Assembly: GCF_039537505.1 (NCBI RefSeq) | Contig: NZ_BAABAQ010000001.1 | Coordinates: 930,001 to 994,000, forward strand | Reading direction: 5' to 3' | Source of the DNA: Streptosporangium oxazolinicum | GTDB taxonomy: Bacteria; Actinomycetota; Actinomycetes; Streptosporangiales; Streptosporangiaceae | Length of the DNA stretch: 64,000 nt | Part shown: positions 16,009 to 23,755 of the stretch, one piece after another | How the letters are laid out: the number at the start of each line of letters is the position of its first letter | Position numbering within the stretch: position 1 is the first letter of the stretch | The notes under the pieces: model-generated | Database searches by the model: none | What the model saw: only the letters and a program-made list of their open reading frames with translations | Told to the model about the DNA's origin: nothing | Program-made: the position numbers and the translations under genes

Positions 16009-17880
16009 TCAGGTAAGGGCGTCCGGCGTGTCGGCGATACGAAGCGCCAACCTCATCCGGGTCCCGCCCGAGGGGCGCGGATGCGCCGAGACCTCCCCGC
16101 CCTGGGCCCGCGCGAGGCTCCGCACGATGTAGAGACCGAGGCCGACCCCGCCGAACCTGCGGCGGTCACCGCTGTCGGCCTGGACGAAGCGCTCGAAGAC
16201 GCGCTCCCGGCTCGCGTGGGCGATGCCCACGCCCTCGTCGTCCACGACCAGCACCACCCTGTCGCCGTCCACCCACGCCTCGACCCTGATCAGGCCACCG
16301 TCCGGCGAGTACTTGAAGGCGTTCTCCAGCAGCTGGGCCAGCAGGATGTCGGTGGCCAGCGCGTCGCCCGCGACCGGGGGCAGGTCGTCGGGGACGTCGA
16401 CCTCGACCCGGTGCAGGTCCGACAGGATCGGCAGGCCCAGCGTGGCGGCCCGTACCAGCTCGGCCAGGTCGAAGCTCTCGATCCTGAGCGTGAGCTCGCC
16501 GGCCCCCGCGCGCGAGCCCAGCAGCAGGTGGTCCATGAGCTGGCCGAGGGAGCGGGCCCGCTCGGCGATGGTGTGCACGGCGGCGCGGCGCTCGGCGTCG
16601 GCCATGCTGTCCCAGCGGCTGTCAAGTGTGCTGGCGAAGCCCCGGACCACGGTGATCGGCGTGCGGAGCTCGTGGCTGGTGGTGGCGAGGAAGAGGTCCT
16701 TGGCCTCCTCCAGCTCCTTCTCGCGGGTGATGTCGCGGAAGTCGACCACGATCTCGTCCGTCTCCACGATCTCCGCGCAGAGCACGTCCAGCCAGGTGCC
16801 CGAGGGCAGCTGGATGCTGAGCTTGTCCCCCGGCCCCGGCAGCTGGAACGGCGGCGGCCCGCCGATCACCTCGGCGGCGTGGAAACCGGTCAGCTCGCTG
16901 GCGGCCGGGTTCCACTGGACGACCCGGCCCGTACCGTCGAGGACCGCGATGCCGTCGGCGCTGGCGTCGAACACCGCCCGCTCGTGGGCGCGCTGCCGTA
17001 CCGCCTCCTGGTAGGCCATCGCGTTGCCCACGGCGATGCCCGCGTGACCGGCGAGGAGCTCCAGCAGCTCCAGCTCCAGGTGGCCCACCTTGCGCTTGGC
17101 GAACAGCGCGTACAGCGCGCCGTACGGCCGCCCGCCCGTCGCCGCGAGGCCGAGCGCGATGGTGTGCAGGCCGGGCAGCCGCGACCAGATCAGCTCGTCC
17201 AGCCGGTCCTGGTCGCCGGTCTCCAGCAGGATGGTCCTGCCCTCGCGCAGCAGCCTGCCGACCAGGCTGGGGCGCAGGTCGGCGGTGGAGTCGCGCATCG
17301 AGTCGGGAAGGTTGTGGCAGGCCACGAGGCGGAGCCGGTCACCCTCGATCAGCACGAACCCGCCCGCGTCGGCCCCGGTCAGGTCGGCGAGGCTGGCCGC
17401 GATCCGGTCGAGCACGGCGGGCAGCTCCAGCTCGGCGTTGATGTCGGCGACCACGTCGGTGAGCCTGCGGACGAGCTGCGCCCGGCGGGCGTTGCGGTCG
17501 TTGGCGGTCTCGTCGTCCTGGGCCAGGTGGTAGACGCTGACGTAACCGAGGAGGGCGCCGTCCGGCGAGGACAGCGCGCCGGTGTCGACCCGCACGTCGA
17601 GCAGGCCGCCGTCGCGGCGGAACCGCTTGGTCCTCAGCGAGACCTCGCCGCCGGTGCGGACCTTCTCCAGGACCGCGTTGTGCTCGGCCGTCAGCTCCTC
17701 GGGGACCACCGGCGCCCGCCGCCCGACGATCTCCTCCGCCGACCAGCCGAAAAGACGCTCGGCGGCGGGATTCCAGGCGAGAACCCTCTGCTCGCGATCG
17801 ATGGTGACGATCGCGTTGGGCGCCGCGGCGACGACCTCACGGCCGATGCCCCCGTCACTGTCGGCCCTGTAGTCCACCAC
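16009..17880 (-). CDS. Soluble PAS-GAF-PAS sensor histidine kinase
   Basis: A 623-residue cytosolic histidine kinase with no membrane helix. Order: PAS domain (about 12-125, PNAIVTIDREQRVLAWNPAA), GAF domain (about 150-310), second PAS (about 325-425, SADGIAVLDGTGRVVQWNPAA), then the phosphoacceptor TTSHELRTPITVVRGF and the HATPase domain with N-box ENAFKYSPDGG and DDEGVGI and VGLGLYIVRS motifs. A GTG start at 17880 is used; an in-frame GTG follows at once. No response regulator is adjacent, so it is an orphan kinase or feeds a distant regulator. It diverges from the ogt gene over 125 bp. Confidence 0.93.
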   Translation of the reverse strand: MVDYRADSDGGIGREVVAAAPNAIVTIDREQRVLAWNPAAERLFGWSAEEIVGRRAPVVPEELTAEHNAVLEKVRTGGEVSLRTKRFRRDGGLLDVRVDTGALSSPDGALLGYVSVYHLAQDDETANDRNARRAQLVRRLTDVVADINAELELPAVLDRIAASLADLTGADAGGFVLIEGDRLRLVACHNLPDSMRDSTADLRPSLVGRLLREGRTILLETGDQDRLDELIWSRLPGLHTIALGLAATGGRPYGALYALFAKRKVGHLELELLELLAGHAGIAVGNAMAYQEAVRQRAHERAVFDASADGIAVLDGTGRVVQWNPAASELTGFHAAEVIGGPPPFQLPGPGDKLSIQLPSGTWLDVLCAEIVETDEIVVDFRDITREKELEEAKDLFLATTSHELRTPITVVRGFASTLDSRWDSMADAERRAAVHTIAERARSLGQLMDHLLLGSRAGAGELTLRIESFDLAELVRAATLGLPILSDLHRVEVDVPDDLPPVAGDALATDILLAQLLENAFKYSPDGGLIRVEAWVDGDRVVLVVDDEGVGIAHASRERVFERFVQADSGDRRRFGGVGLGLYIVRSLARAQGGEVSAHPRPSGGTRMRLALRIADTPDALT

Positions 17881-18005
17881 ACACCCATAGTGCCGTCTCA
17901 ACCAGCCTGATCTTGGCACTTTCGTCCCGCACGTGTTGCCACTGGCCGGGCGATCCGTCCGATACTCTGCGGTCACCACACACCTGGATACGAAAGGGTG
18001 GGGCC

Positions 18006-18587
18006 ATGTCATCCGGCGACATCGATGCATTGCTACGGGTGACCTCGCCCGACTATGTCGGCACGAGCCATCCCGACATCGCGTTCGGCACGCTCGACGG
18101 TCCGCTGGGGCGCCTCACCCTCGCCGTGACGGGCAGGGGTGTGGTGGCCTGCAGCTACGAGGACGAGAACGTCGTCTTCGAGCGGATCAGCAGGGAGGTC
18201 GGCACGTTCATCGGGCCGGACGCCCGGCGGCTCGACCCGGTCCGCCGGGAGCTGGACGCCTACTTCTCCGCCAGGCTCCGCGCCTTCACGATCGCCGTCG
18301 ACCTGCGCCTGGCCACCCAGTTCTCCAGGACCGTGCTGCAGATGATGCTCGCGGTGCCGTACGGGACGGTGACGACCTACCGCGAGATCGCCGAGCGGAT
18401 CGGCAGGCCGAGGGCGCTGCGCGCGGTCGGCAACGCGCTGGGCAGCAACCCGGTGTGCGTCATCGTGCCGTGCCACCGGGTGGTCGAGAGCGAGGACGTC
18501 CTCGGCGGGTACGCCGGAGGCTCGGCCGCCAAGGAGCGCCTGCTGCGCATCGAGTCCACCGCCTCGGCCCGCGGCACCGGCGGGTAG
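18006..18587 (+). CDS. ogt: Methylated-DNA-protein cysteine methyltransferase
   Basis: A 193-residue suicide DNA-repair protein that transfers alkyl groups from O6-alkylguanine to its own cysteine. The active-site motif VPCHRVV carries Cys156, preceded by the DNA-binding helix (LRAVGNALGSNP, with the Arg finger) and followed by the GGYAGG lid. Length and domain order fit Ogt. The N-terminal domain lacks the zinc site of Ada. ATG at 18006 follows a GGGTGGGG purine run. It converges on the cytX gene with only 22 bp between stops and no obvious terminator. Confidence 0.93.
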   Translation: MSSGDIDALLRVTSPDYVGTSHPDIAFGTLDGPLGRLTLAVTGRGVVACSYEDENVVFERISREVGTFIGPDARRLDPVRRELDAYFSARLRAFTIAVDLRLATQFSRTVLQMMLAVPYGTVTTYREIAERIGRPRALRAVGNALGSNPVCVIVPCHRVVESEDVLGGYAGGSAAKERLLRIESTASARGTGG

Positions 18588-18609
18588 ACCGCCGTACGGC
18601 CGCCATCGT

Positions 18610-19983
18610 TCAGGAGCGGCGCCGGAGCGCGCCGAGGCCCAGGGTGACGAGACCCGCGACGAGGAACGCGCCGACGGACGCGCTCATCCACGGCTGCGGG
18701 ACGAAGCCGAGCGCGTCGCGGGCGCCCTTCCAGAACGAGGTCCACCACGCGACCTCCGGGGCGACCGGCAGCGCGGCGAGCATCCACCAGGTCACGAAGC
18801 CCAGCACCCACGGGAGCACCATGAGCGGGCGCGAGGGCGCGGTCTCGGAGGTGTCCCAGCCCCTGGCGCCGCCGAGCAGGAAGTAGTCGGCGGCGAGCAC
18901 CGCGAACATCGGCACGAAGACCGCCCCGATGAGGCCGAGGAAGACGGTGTAGGTCTGGTCGGTGACGAAGATCGCGAGCAGGGTGACCAGCGCGCCGATG
19001 GCCACGGAGATGACCCGGCGGTCCAGCCTGGGCATCAGGTTCTGCAGCGACATCGCGGTGGAGTAGACGTTCACGAACGACTGGTCGGTCTCGCGCAGCA
19101 CCAGGATGCCGAAGAACAGCGGGCCGAGCGCCGCGGCCACGAAGGGGTCCCAGACCTGGTCCGGGTCGTTGCCGACCAGCGCGAGCGCCGCGATGCCGAG
19201 GACCAGGCAGGCCACCTGGGCGATCGTGTAGCCGCCGACGACCCCGGTGAAGGCGGCCCTGCCGGAGCGGGAGAAGCGGGCGAAGTCCGCCGCGACCGGC
19301 ACCCACGAGACCGACAGCGCGATCACGTAGTCGACCGACGGGGCGAACGCCTCCCAGGAGCCGCCGCCGATCGCCGGTCCCCGCTGGAAGAGGGCGACCA
19401 TGAACCAGATCATCGAGATCACCACGGCGGCGGTGACGTACCTGCGGAGCAGGCGGACCGCTCCCAGCGGCCGGATGGTCAGCGCGGTGGTGATCACCCC
19501 CGCGACCACCACCCAGACCGCGTAGGGCACCTCGATCCCGAAGGATCCGGCGATGGCCTGGGCCCCCTGGGAGATGACCCACAGCTCGAAGACACCCCAG
19601 CCCAGCATCTGGACGATGTTCAGCACGGTCGGCAGGTAGGAGAGCCTCGCCCCGAACAGCCCGCGCAGCAGGACCATCGCCGGAGCGCCGGTCCGCTGCC
19701 CGGGAATCGCGGCCAGGCCGACCATCGCGGTGCCGATCACGCTGCCCACGACGGCGGCCAGGATCGCGGCCACGAAGCTCAGCGGCCGGTCTCCCAGCGG
19801 GTTGATCAGCGTGATCGCACCGGAGAACCCGAGCAGGCTGACCCCCAGGTTGGCCCAGAGCGCGCCCTGGTCGAACACGCCGAGGGCCTTGGGAGGAGCC
19901 TCGCCGAGGGTGAGGGGCGCCTCGACCGCCCCGGAGTCCTCGGAATCGCCGGAACCCTTGGAATCAACGGCGGCAGACGTCAT
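18610..19983 (-). CDS. cytX: NCS1-family permease, CytX-like (thiamine precursor uptake)
   Basis: A 457-residue transporter with 12 predicted membrane helices of the NCS1 nucleobase/cation symporter family. The first helix region WANLGVSLLGFSGA and later SWVPVAADFARFSR and NVYSTAMSLQNL are family features. CytX-type members import hydroxymethylpyrimidine for thiamine synthesis. That assignment is supported here by a TPP riboswitch directly upstream, so expression should fall when thiamine pyrophosphate is plentiful. The ATG at 19983 sits 6 nt from GGGAG, which is part of the riboswitch's conserved GTAGGGA; a GTG one codon upstream is less well placed. Confidence 0.88.
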   Translation of the reverse strand: MTSAAVDSKGSGDSEDSGAVEAPLTLGEAPPKALGVFDQGALWANLGVSLLGFSGAITLINPLGDRPLSFVAAILAAVVGSVIGTAMVGLAAIPGQRTGAPAMVLLRGLFGARLSYLPTVLNIVQMLGWGVFELWVISQGAQAIAGSFGIEVPYAVWVVVAGVITTALTIRPLGAVRLLRRYVTAAVVISMIWFMVALFQRGPAIGGGSWEAFAPSVDYVIALSVSWVPVAADFARFSRSGRAAFTGVVGGYTIAQVACLVLGIAALALVGNDPDQVWDPFVAAALGPLFFGILVLRETDQSFVNVYSTAMSLQNLMPRLDRRVISVAIGALVTLLAIFVTDQTYTVFLGLIGAVFVPMFAVLAADYFLLGGARGWDTSETAPSRPLMVLPWVLGFVTWWMLAALPVAPEVAWWTSFWKGARDALGFVPQPWMSASVGAFLVAGLVTLGLGALRRRS

Positions 19984-19989
19984 CACGCG

Positions 19990-20103
19990 CTCCCTACGCC
20001 GGCATTACCCGGACAGGTTCATGCGGTCGGCGGCGCGTCGGGGGTCCGTGAGACCCTCTGCGTGGTTCCGCCCTCTCAGCCCGGTTACGCCCGAGCTCCC
20101 GCG
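19990..20103 (-). promoter_or_regulatory. TPP riboswitch (THI element)
   Basis: On the minus strand the sequence shows the conserved THI-box pieces in order: CTCGGGCGTAACCGGG, CTGAGAGGG (20071-20079), a variable P3 stem, then CATGAACCTGTCCGGGTAA and TGCCGGCGTAGGGAG. The final GTAGGGAG doubles as the Shine-Dalgarno of cytX, 6 nt before its ATG. This suggests that TPP binding hides the ribosome site (translational control). Confidence 0.95.
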
Positions 20104-20180
20104 GTAGACATTCGCCCTGATTATGCCATTCATTCACTCCTTGGCAAGGGTTCTCCTCCCTCTCTCGTGGTTCGGACGGC

Positions 20181-20504
20181 TCAGGCGACGAAGGGGTCCT
20201 GGCCGTTCTCGGCGATCATCGGACGCCCCGCGACGTCCCAGGACCGCATGCCGCCACCGACGTTGATCGCGTCCCAGCCGACGTGGTTGAGCCAGGCGGC
20301 GGCGTTCGCGGAACGGCCGCCGACCCGGCAGATCACGTAGACGGGCGCGCCCTTGGGCACCTCGTCGACCCGCGACTGCAGCTCGCCCAGCGGGATGTGG
20401 ACGGCGCCGGGCGCGTGCCCGGCACGCCACTCGTCGTTCTCGCGTACGTCGAGCAGGAACGCGTCATCCGGCACGGCCTGCGCCTCGACCTCAGGAACAC
20501 TCAT
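20181..20504 (-). CDS. Rhodanese-domain protein
   Basis: A 107-residue single rhodanese domain. DVRENDEWRAGHAPGA is the conserved N-terminal motif, and VICRVGGRS holds the catalytic cysteine in its active-site loop (C-R-V-G-G-R), which carries persulfide in sulfur transfer. The ATG at 20504 places the domain start close to the N-terminus; an upstream in-frame start would add 15 residues. It lies between the thiamine genes tenA and cytX, so a sulfur-carrier role in thiazole formation is possible, but such proteins are common and the link is only positional. Confidence 0.9.
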   Translation of the reverse strand: MSVPEVEAQAVPDDAFLLDVRENDEWRAGHAPGAVHIPLGELQSRVDEVPKGAPVYVICRVGGRSANAAAWLNHVGWDAINVGGGMRSWDVAGRPMIAENGQDPFVA

Positions 20505-20595
20505 GCGCCCATTGTTCCAACTCCTCCACCGGATGGGGCGCAAAGCCACTCGGACGCCCTCATCCGGACCTTCAATTTCCCTTGATAGCAGGCTA

Positions 20596-20621
20596 ATTCA
20601 GCACATTCGGCCTTGCTGAAT
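20596..20621 (-). terminator. Hairpin downstream of tenA
   Basis: An 8-bp inverted repeat, ATTCAGCA and TGCTGAAT, with a 10-nt loop, 20 nt beyond the tenA stop. It could be a weak terminator or an operator for the rhodanese gene; no T-run follows closely. Confidence 0.4.
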
Positions 20622-20640
20622 CGTCCGGACCGGGGTGGGG

Positions 20641-21246
20641 TCAGGGCACGTCCCAGAAGGCGAGTTCGTGGGCCATCCCCTCGGCGAACAGCCTCCCCGC
20701 CCTGTCCGGATCCGGCGCCGCCTCGTCGATCATCACCGCGACGCGCCCGGTCAGCTCGGCGAAGGCCGGGTGGGCGTAGGTGTCGACCCAGGCGCGGTAG
20801 CGGGGCTCGTCCGGCGGGTTCTCCGCCAGGCGGCGGCCGAGCGTGGAGTAGCCCCACATGCAGGGGTAGAGCGCGGCCAGGCCGTCGGCGTAGACGGCCG
20901 CGGAGTCGAGCAGGAAGGAGGTGTACGCCGCGCAGGCCGGGCCCTTCCTCGCCCCGTCGAGGTCGGCGCCGAACTCGGCCGACAGCGACCGGTGCAGGCT
21001 CAGTTCCTCGTGGAAGGTGGCGTGCGCCAGGTCCACCAGGTCGCCCAGATGCCCGTCCGGGGCCTGCCACGCGAGTCGCGAGAAGACGCGGACGTAGTCG
21101 AGCAGGAACAGGTAGTCCTGCTCCAGCCACGACCGGAACACCGGCTCGGGCAGGTCTCCCCGCGCGATGCCCGCCACCGTCGGGTGGGCGAGCTGTGCCT
21201 CGACGAGCGGGCGGCCGATGGCGTGCAGTTCCTCAGAGACGCTCAT
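20641..21246 (-). CDS. tenA: TenA-family aminopyrimidine aminohydrolase
   Basis: A 201-residue all-helical enzyme of the TenA/THI-4 family, which salvages thiamine breakdown products by hydrolysing 4-amino-5-aminomethyl-2-methylpyrimidine to HMP. Key residues are in place: Asp44 in LEQDY, Cys129 in YPCMWGYS and Glu194 in AHELAFW, matching the Asp-Cys-Glu set of characterised TenA. Length is standard. HMP released here would be the compound CytX-type transporters import, so the riboswitch-cytX and tenA genes form a salvage locus. No riboswitch was seen directly before tenA. Confidence 0.92.
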   Translation of the reverse strand: MSVSEELHAIGRPLVEAQLAHPTVAGIARGDLPEPVFRSWLEQDYLFLLDYVRVFSRLAWQAPDGHLGDLVDLAHATFHEELSLHRSLSAEFGADLDGARKGPACAAYTSFLLDSAAVYADGLAALYPCMWGYSTLGRRLAENPPDEPRYRAWVDTYAHPAFAELTGRVAVMIDEAAPDPDRAGRLFAEGMAHELAFWDVP

Positions 21247-21261
21247 GGGTCGGAGATTGTG

Positions 21262-21828
21262 TCAGGTCAGGGCCGCGGCGCCGAAGGAGACTCCGAAGCG
21301 CCTGCACCAGATGGTGACGGACCTCAGGCTGTCGAGGTCGGCCCCGGCGGGGATGGCGTAGTTGGCGTTGCCCCTGTTGCCCTTCAGCTCGCCGAGTTCG
21401 AGGTGCTCGCCGTCGTCCAGGTTGAACCACCCGGCGTTGCCCTTCTTGACGGGCTGGTCACTGAGCCAGACCCGCAGGTCCGGGCCGTCGGAGGTGTTCA
21501 GGTCCTCGATCCGCAGGACCCTGCTCCCGTCGGGCAGTTCCAGCACCCTCGCCCTGCCCTCGGTCTCGTGCTCGTGGGAGACGAACGTGCCCTTGGCCAG
21601 GGTCTTCGGCCCCTGGGCGGGCGTGGGGGTCTCGGCCGCCTCGGGCCCGGGAGACGCGGCTGGGGACACGGCTGGAGACACGGCCACGGCGGGCAGCGCC
21701 TCGTTCACCTCGACGGTGGTGAACAGGCGCCACGGCTGGAACAGGTACAGCGCGACACCGAGCGCGACGACGCCCACCGCCAGGACGCCCCAGGTGACGG
21801 GGTGTCGGAGCAGCCTCTTGACTCTCAT
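21262..21828 (-). CDS. Membrane-anchored DM13-domain protein
   Basis: A 188-residue protein with a single N-terminal membrane helix (about 12-30), a Pro/Ala/Ser/Thr-rich linker (45-75), and a C-terminal DM13 domain (about 78-185, G-TFVSHEHETEGRA, RIEDLNTSDGPDLRVWLS). DM13 is a small beta domain found in extracellular redox-associated proteins. The domain is predicted to face outside. Its conserved Cys appears in SVTIWCRRFGVSF. It lies 15 bp upstream of tenA on the same strand but has no evident functional link to thiamine. Confidence 0.87.
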   Translation of the reverse strand: MRVKRLLRHPVTWGVLAVGVVALGVALYLFQPWRLFTTVEVNEALPAVAVSPAVSPAASPGPEAAETPTPAQGPKTLAKGTFVSHEHETEGRARVLELPDGSRVLRIEDLNTSDGPDLRVWLSDQPVKKGNAGWFNLDDGEHLELGELKGNRGNANYAIPAGADLDSLRSVTIWCRRFGVSFGAAALT

Positions 21829-22165
21829 CGGATACCTCCAGCGTCGAGACCCGCGGCTTCCGGCCTCGGTGCCGACGCTATCCGCGCCACCGCCCTCGAT
21901 CGATTACGGAGTGCTTACGACCGCGAAGCGCCCGCGACGCGGTGCCGGACGAGGACGGTGATCGCCGAGGAGGCGCTCCCGCTCGCGTACGACTCGCATA
22001 TGACTCGCATACGACTCACGTACGACGACGAGGAGGGCGGGCAGCCCACCGGCTCGGCTCCTCCCCGGGGCTGGACGCCGCGCAGGCGGCACGGCGGGCC
22101 CCTGGCCTCCGGGCGCGGGCCGGGGAGACCGGACGGGCCGGGGAGGGAGGCCGGGGAGGCCGTCG
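21829..22165. other. 337-bp gap with 11-bp tandem repeat
   Basis: Between the LCP gene and the DM13 gene. It contains four tandem 11-bp units (21986-22029) of the form CGTACGACTCG / CATATGACTCG / CATACGACTCA / CGTACGACGAC. A Gly/Pro-coding GC-rich stretch follows up to 22165. No gene with a credible start and ribosome site was found. Confidence 0.6.
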
Positions 22166-23476
22166 CTACTTGCCGAGGGCGTCCTCGGGAACGGGCTTGT
22201 CCTGGGCCAGGGCATCGAACATGCGCAGGGCCTTCTCCCGGTCCCACTTGACGACGGACTGGCCGTTGATGGTGGGCAGGGAGCCGATGGGCACGACCGT
22301 GGTGACCGGGTCGCCGCCCATGGCGAGGCCGAGGGAGAGCAGGTCGAACGCGCCGGTCTCCTCGCCGACGGACACCGAGTCGGCCGCGCTCAGCGCGAGC
22401 GGGACGGACGTGAAGGGGTTGATCAGGACGCCGGGGCTCGCCGCCTTCTTCACCACCGCGGAGAAGAACTGGCGCTGGCGCTGGGTCCTCTCAAGGTCGG
22501 GGATCGCGCCGGTGGCGCGGGTGCGGACGTAGCCGAGGGCCGTCCCGCCGTCCATGGTCTGCAGGCCCTTCTTCAGGTTGATCCCGGCCTTGGGGTCCCT
22601 GATGGCCTGCTTGACGTTGATCTCGACCCCGCCGATGGCGTCGACGATGCCCACGAAGCCGCCGAAGCCGATCTCCATGTAGTGGTCGAGGCGCAGCCCG
22701 GTGACCTGCTCCACGGTCTTGGGAAGCAACTGCTGGCCGCCCTTGAAGGCGTAGGCGGCGTTGAGCTTGTCGCTGCCGTGGCCGTCGATCGGCACGTACG
22801 AGTCGCGCGGGAGGCTGACCAGGGTCGGGCGGCCGTCGCCGTCGGGGATGTGCAGCAGCATCATCGTGTCGGTCCTGCGGCCCACGGCCTTGCCCGTGGC
22901 GAGCTTCTTGCGCTGGGCCGCGGTCAGGCCCGCGCGGCTGTCGGAGCCGACCAGCAGCCAGTTGGTGCCGGGGGTGTCGGCGGGGCGGCCCTCGTAGTCG
23001 GTGAGCGCCGCGATCGTGGTCAACCGCGAGTTGACCACGAAGTATCCGCCGATGGCCAGGACGAGCAGCACGACGACCAGTCCGGCGAGGATTCGCACGG
23101 CCAGCCTGCCGGGACGCTTCGGCCGCCAGCCGGGCACGCGCGACGCGCTCCCGCCCTCCCTGCCGCCGGAGCCCCCGTGCGAGCCGCCCGGTGAGGCCGA
23201 GGGCGCCCTCAGCGGCTTGACCGGGCTGGAACCCGACCTGGCCTTGCCGTACACCCGCCCGCCTCCACGGGGAGGCGGCACGTCGCGCGACGCCTCGGGG
23301 GCGGGCGCCTCCCGCCGCGGGCTCGCCGTCCGCCGGACGGGCGTCCCCGGGCCGCCAGGCGAGGGGTAGGCGGGCTGCCCGGCCGCTCTCGGCGGCACGG
23401 GCCCCGGCGTGGGCGATCGCAGCGCACGAGTGCGATCGTCGTCTTCGGGCCTGTGAGCCACGTCTTGTCCCGCCAC
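22166..23476 (-). CDS. LytR-CpsA-Psr (LCP) family cell-wall glycopolymer ligase
   Basis: A 436-residue type II membrane protein. A long, disordered Pro/Gly/Ser/Arg-rich cytosolic N-terminus (1-125) is followed by one membrane helix (about 127-150) and an extracellular LCP domain (about 165-390). The domain holds GSDSRAG, RRTDTMMLLHI, SLPRDSYVPI and DRLRT-like GYVRTRATGAIPDLERTQRQ, the Arg/Asp set that binds polyprenyl pyrophosphate. LCP enzymes transfer lipid-linked glycopolymers onto peptidoglycan. The GTG at 23476 is used; a GTG five codons in is an alternative. It could attach the glycan made by the 4.5-10.8 kb genes, which is speculation. Confidence 0.92.
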   Translation of the reverse strand: MAGQDVAHRPEDDDRTRALRSPTPGPVPPRAAGQPAYPSPGGPGTPVRRTASPRREAPAPEASRDVPPPRGGGRVYGKARSGSSPVKPLRAPSASPGGSHGGSGGREGGSASRVPGWRPKRPGRLAVRILAGLVVVLLVLAIGGYFVVNSRLTTIAALTDYEGRPADTPGTNWLLVGSDSRAGLTAAQRKKLATGKAVGRRTDTMMLLHIPDGDGRPTLVSLPRDSYVPIDGHGSDKLNAAYAFKGGQQLLPKTVEQVTGLRLDHYMEIGFGGFVGIVDAIGGVEINVKQAIRDPKAGINLKKGLQTMDGGTALGYVRTRATGAIPDLERTQRQRQFFSAVVKKAASPGVLINPFTSVPLALSAADSVSVGEETGAFDLLSLGLAMGGDPVTTVVPIGSLPTINGQSVVKWDREKALRMFDALAQDKPVPEDALGK

Positions 23477-23755
23477 TTCTTGGTCTCATGGTGAAAACGT
23501 CATTATCGACGCTACGTCGTGGCTCGGGCGCCTGCCGACAGGTCCTCAAGGTTTCCCTATGTAAAAGTACTCAGACAGGTTGTTAGCGACCAACAATGCG
23601 ATCGTCGGCCGATCCGGAAACATCGACCCCCACCCGGATCGTTACGGTAGAGGACTACCTCTGCTCGAAAGGATGATCGTGTCCACTCCGGACCCGTGGA
23701 GTACCTGCCCGTGCGAACGCACGGGCACCACTGAACCGACCGGGAGAGCCGCCCG

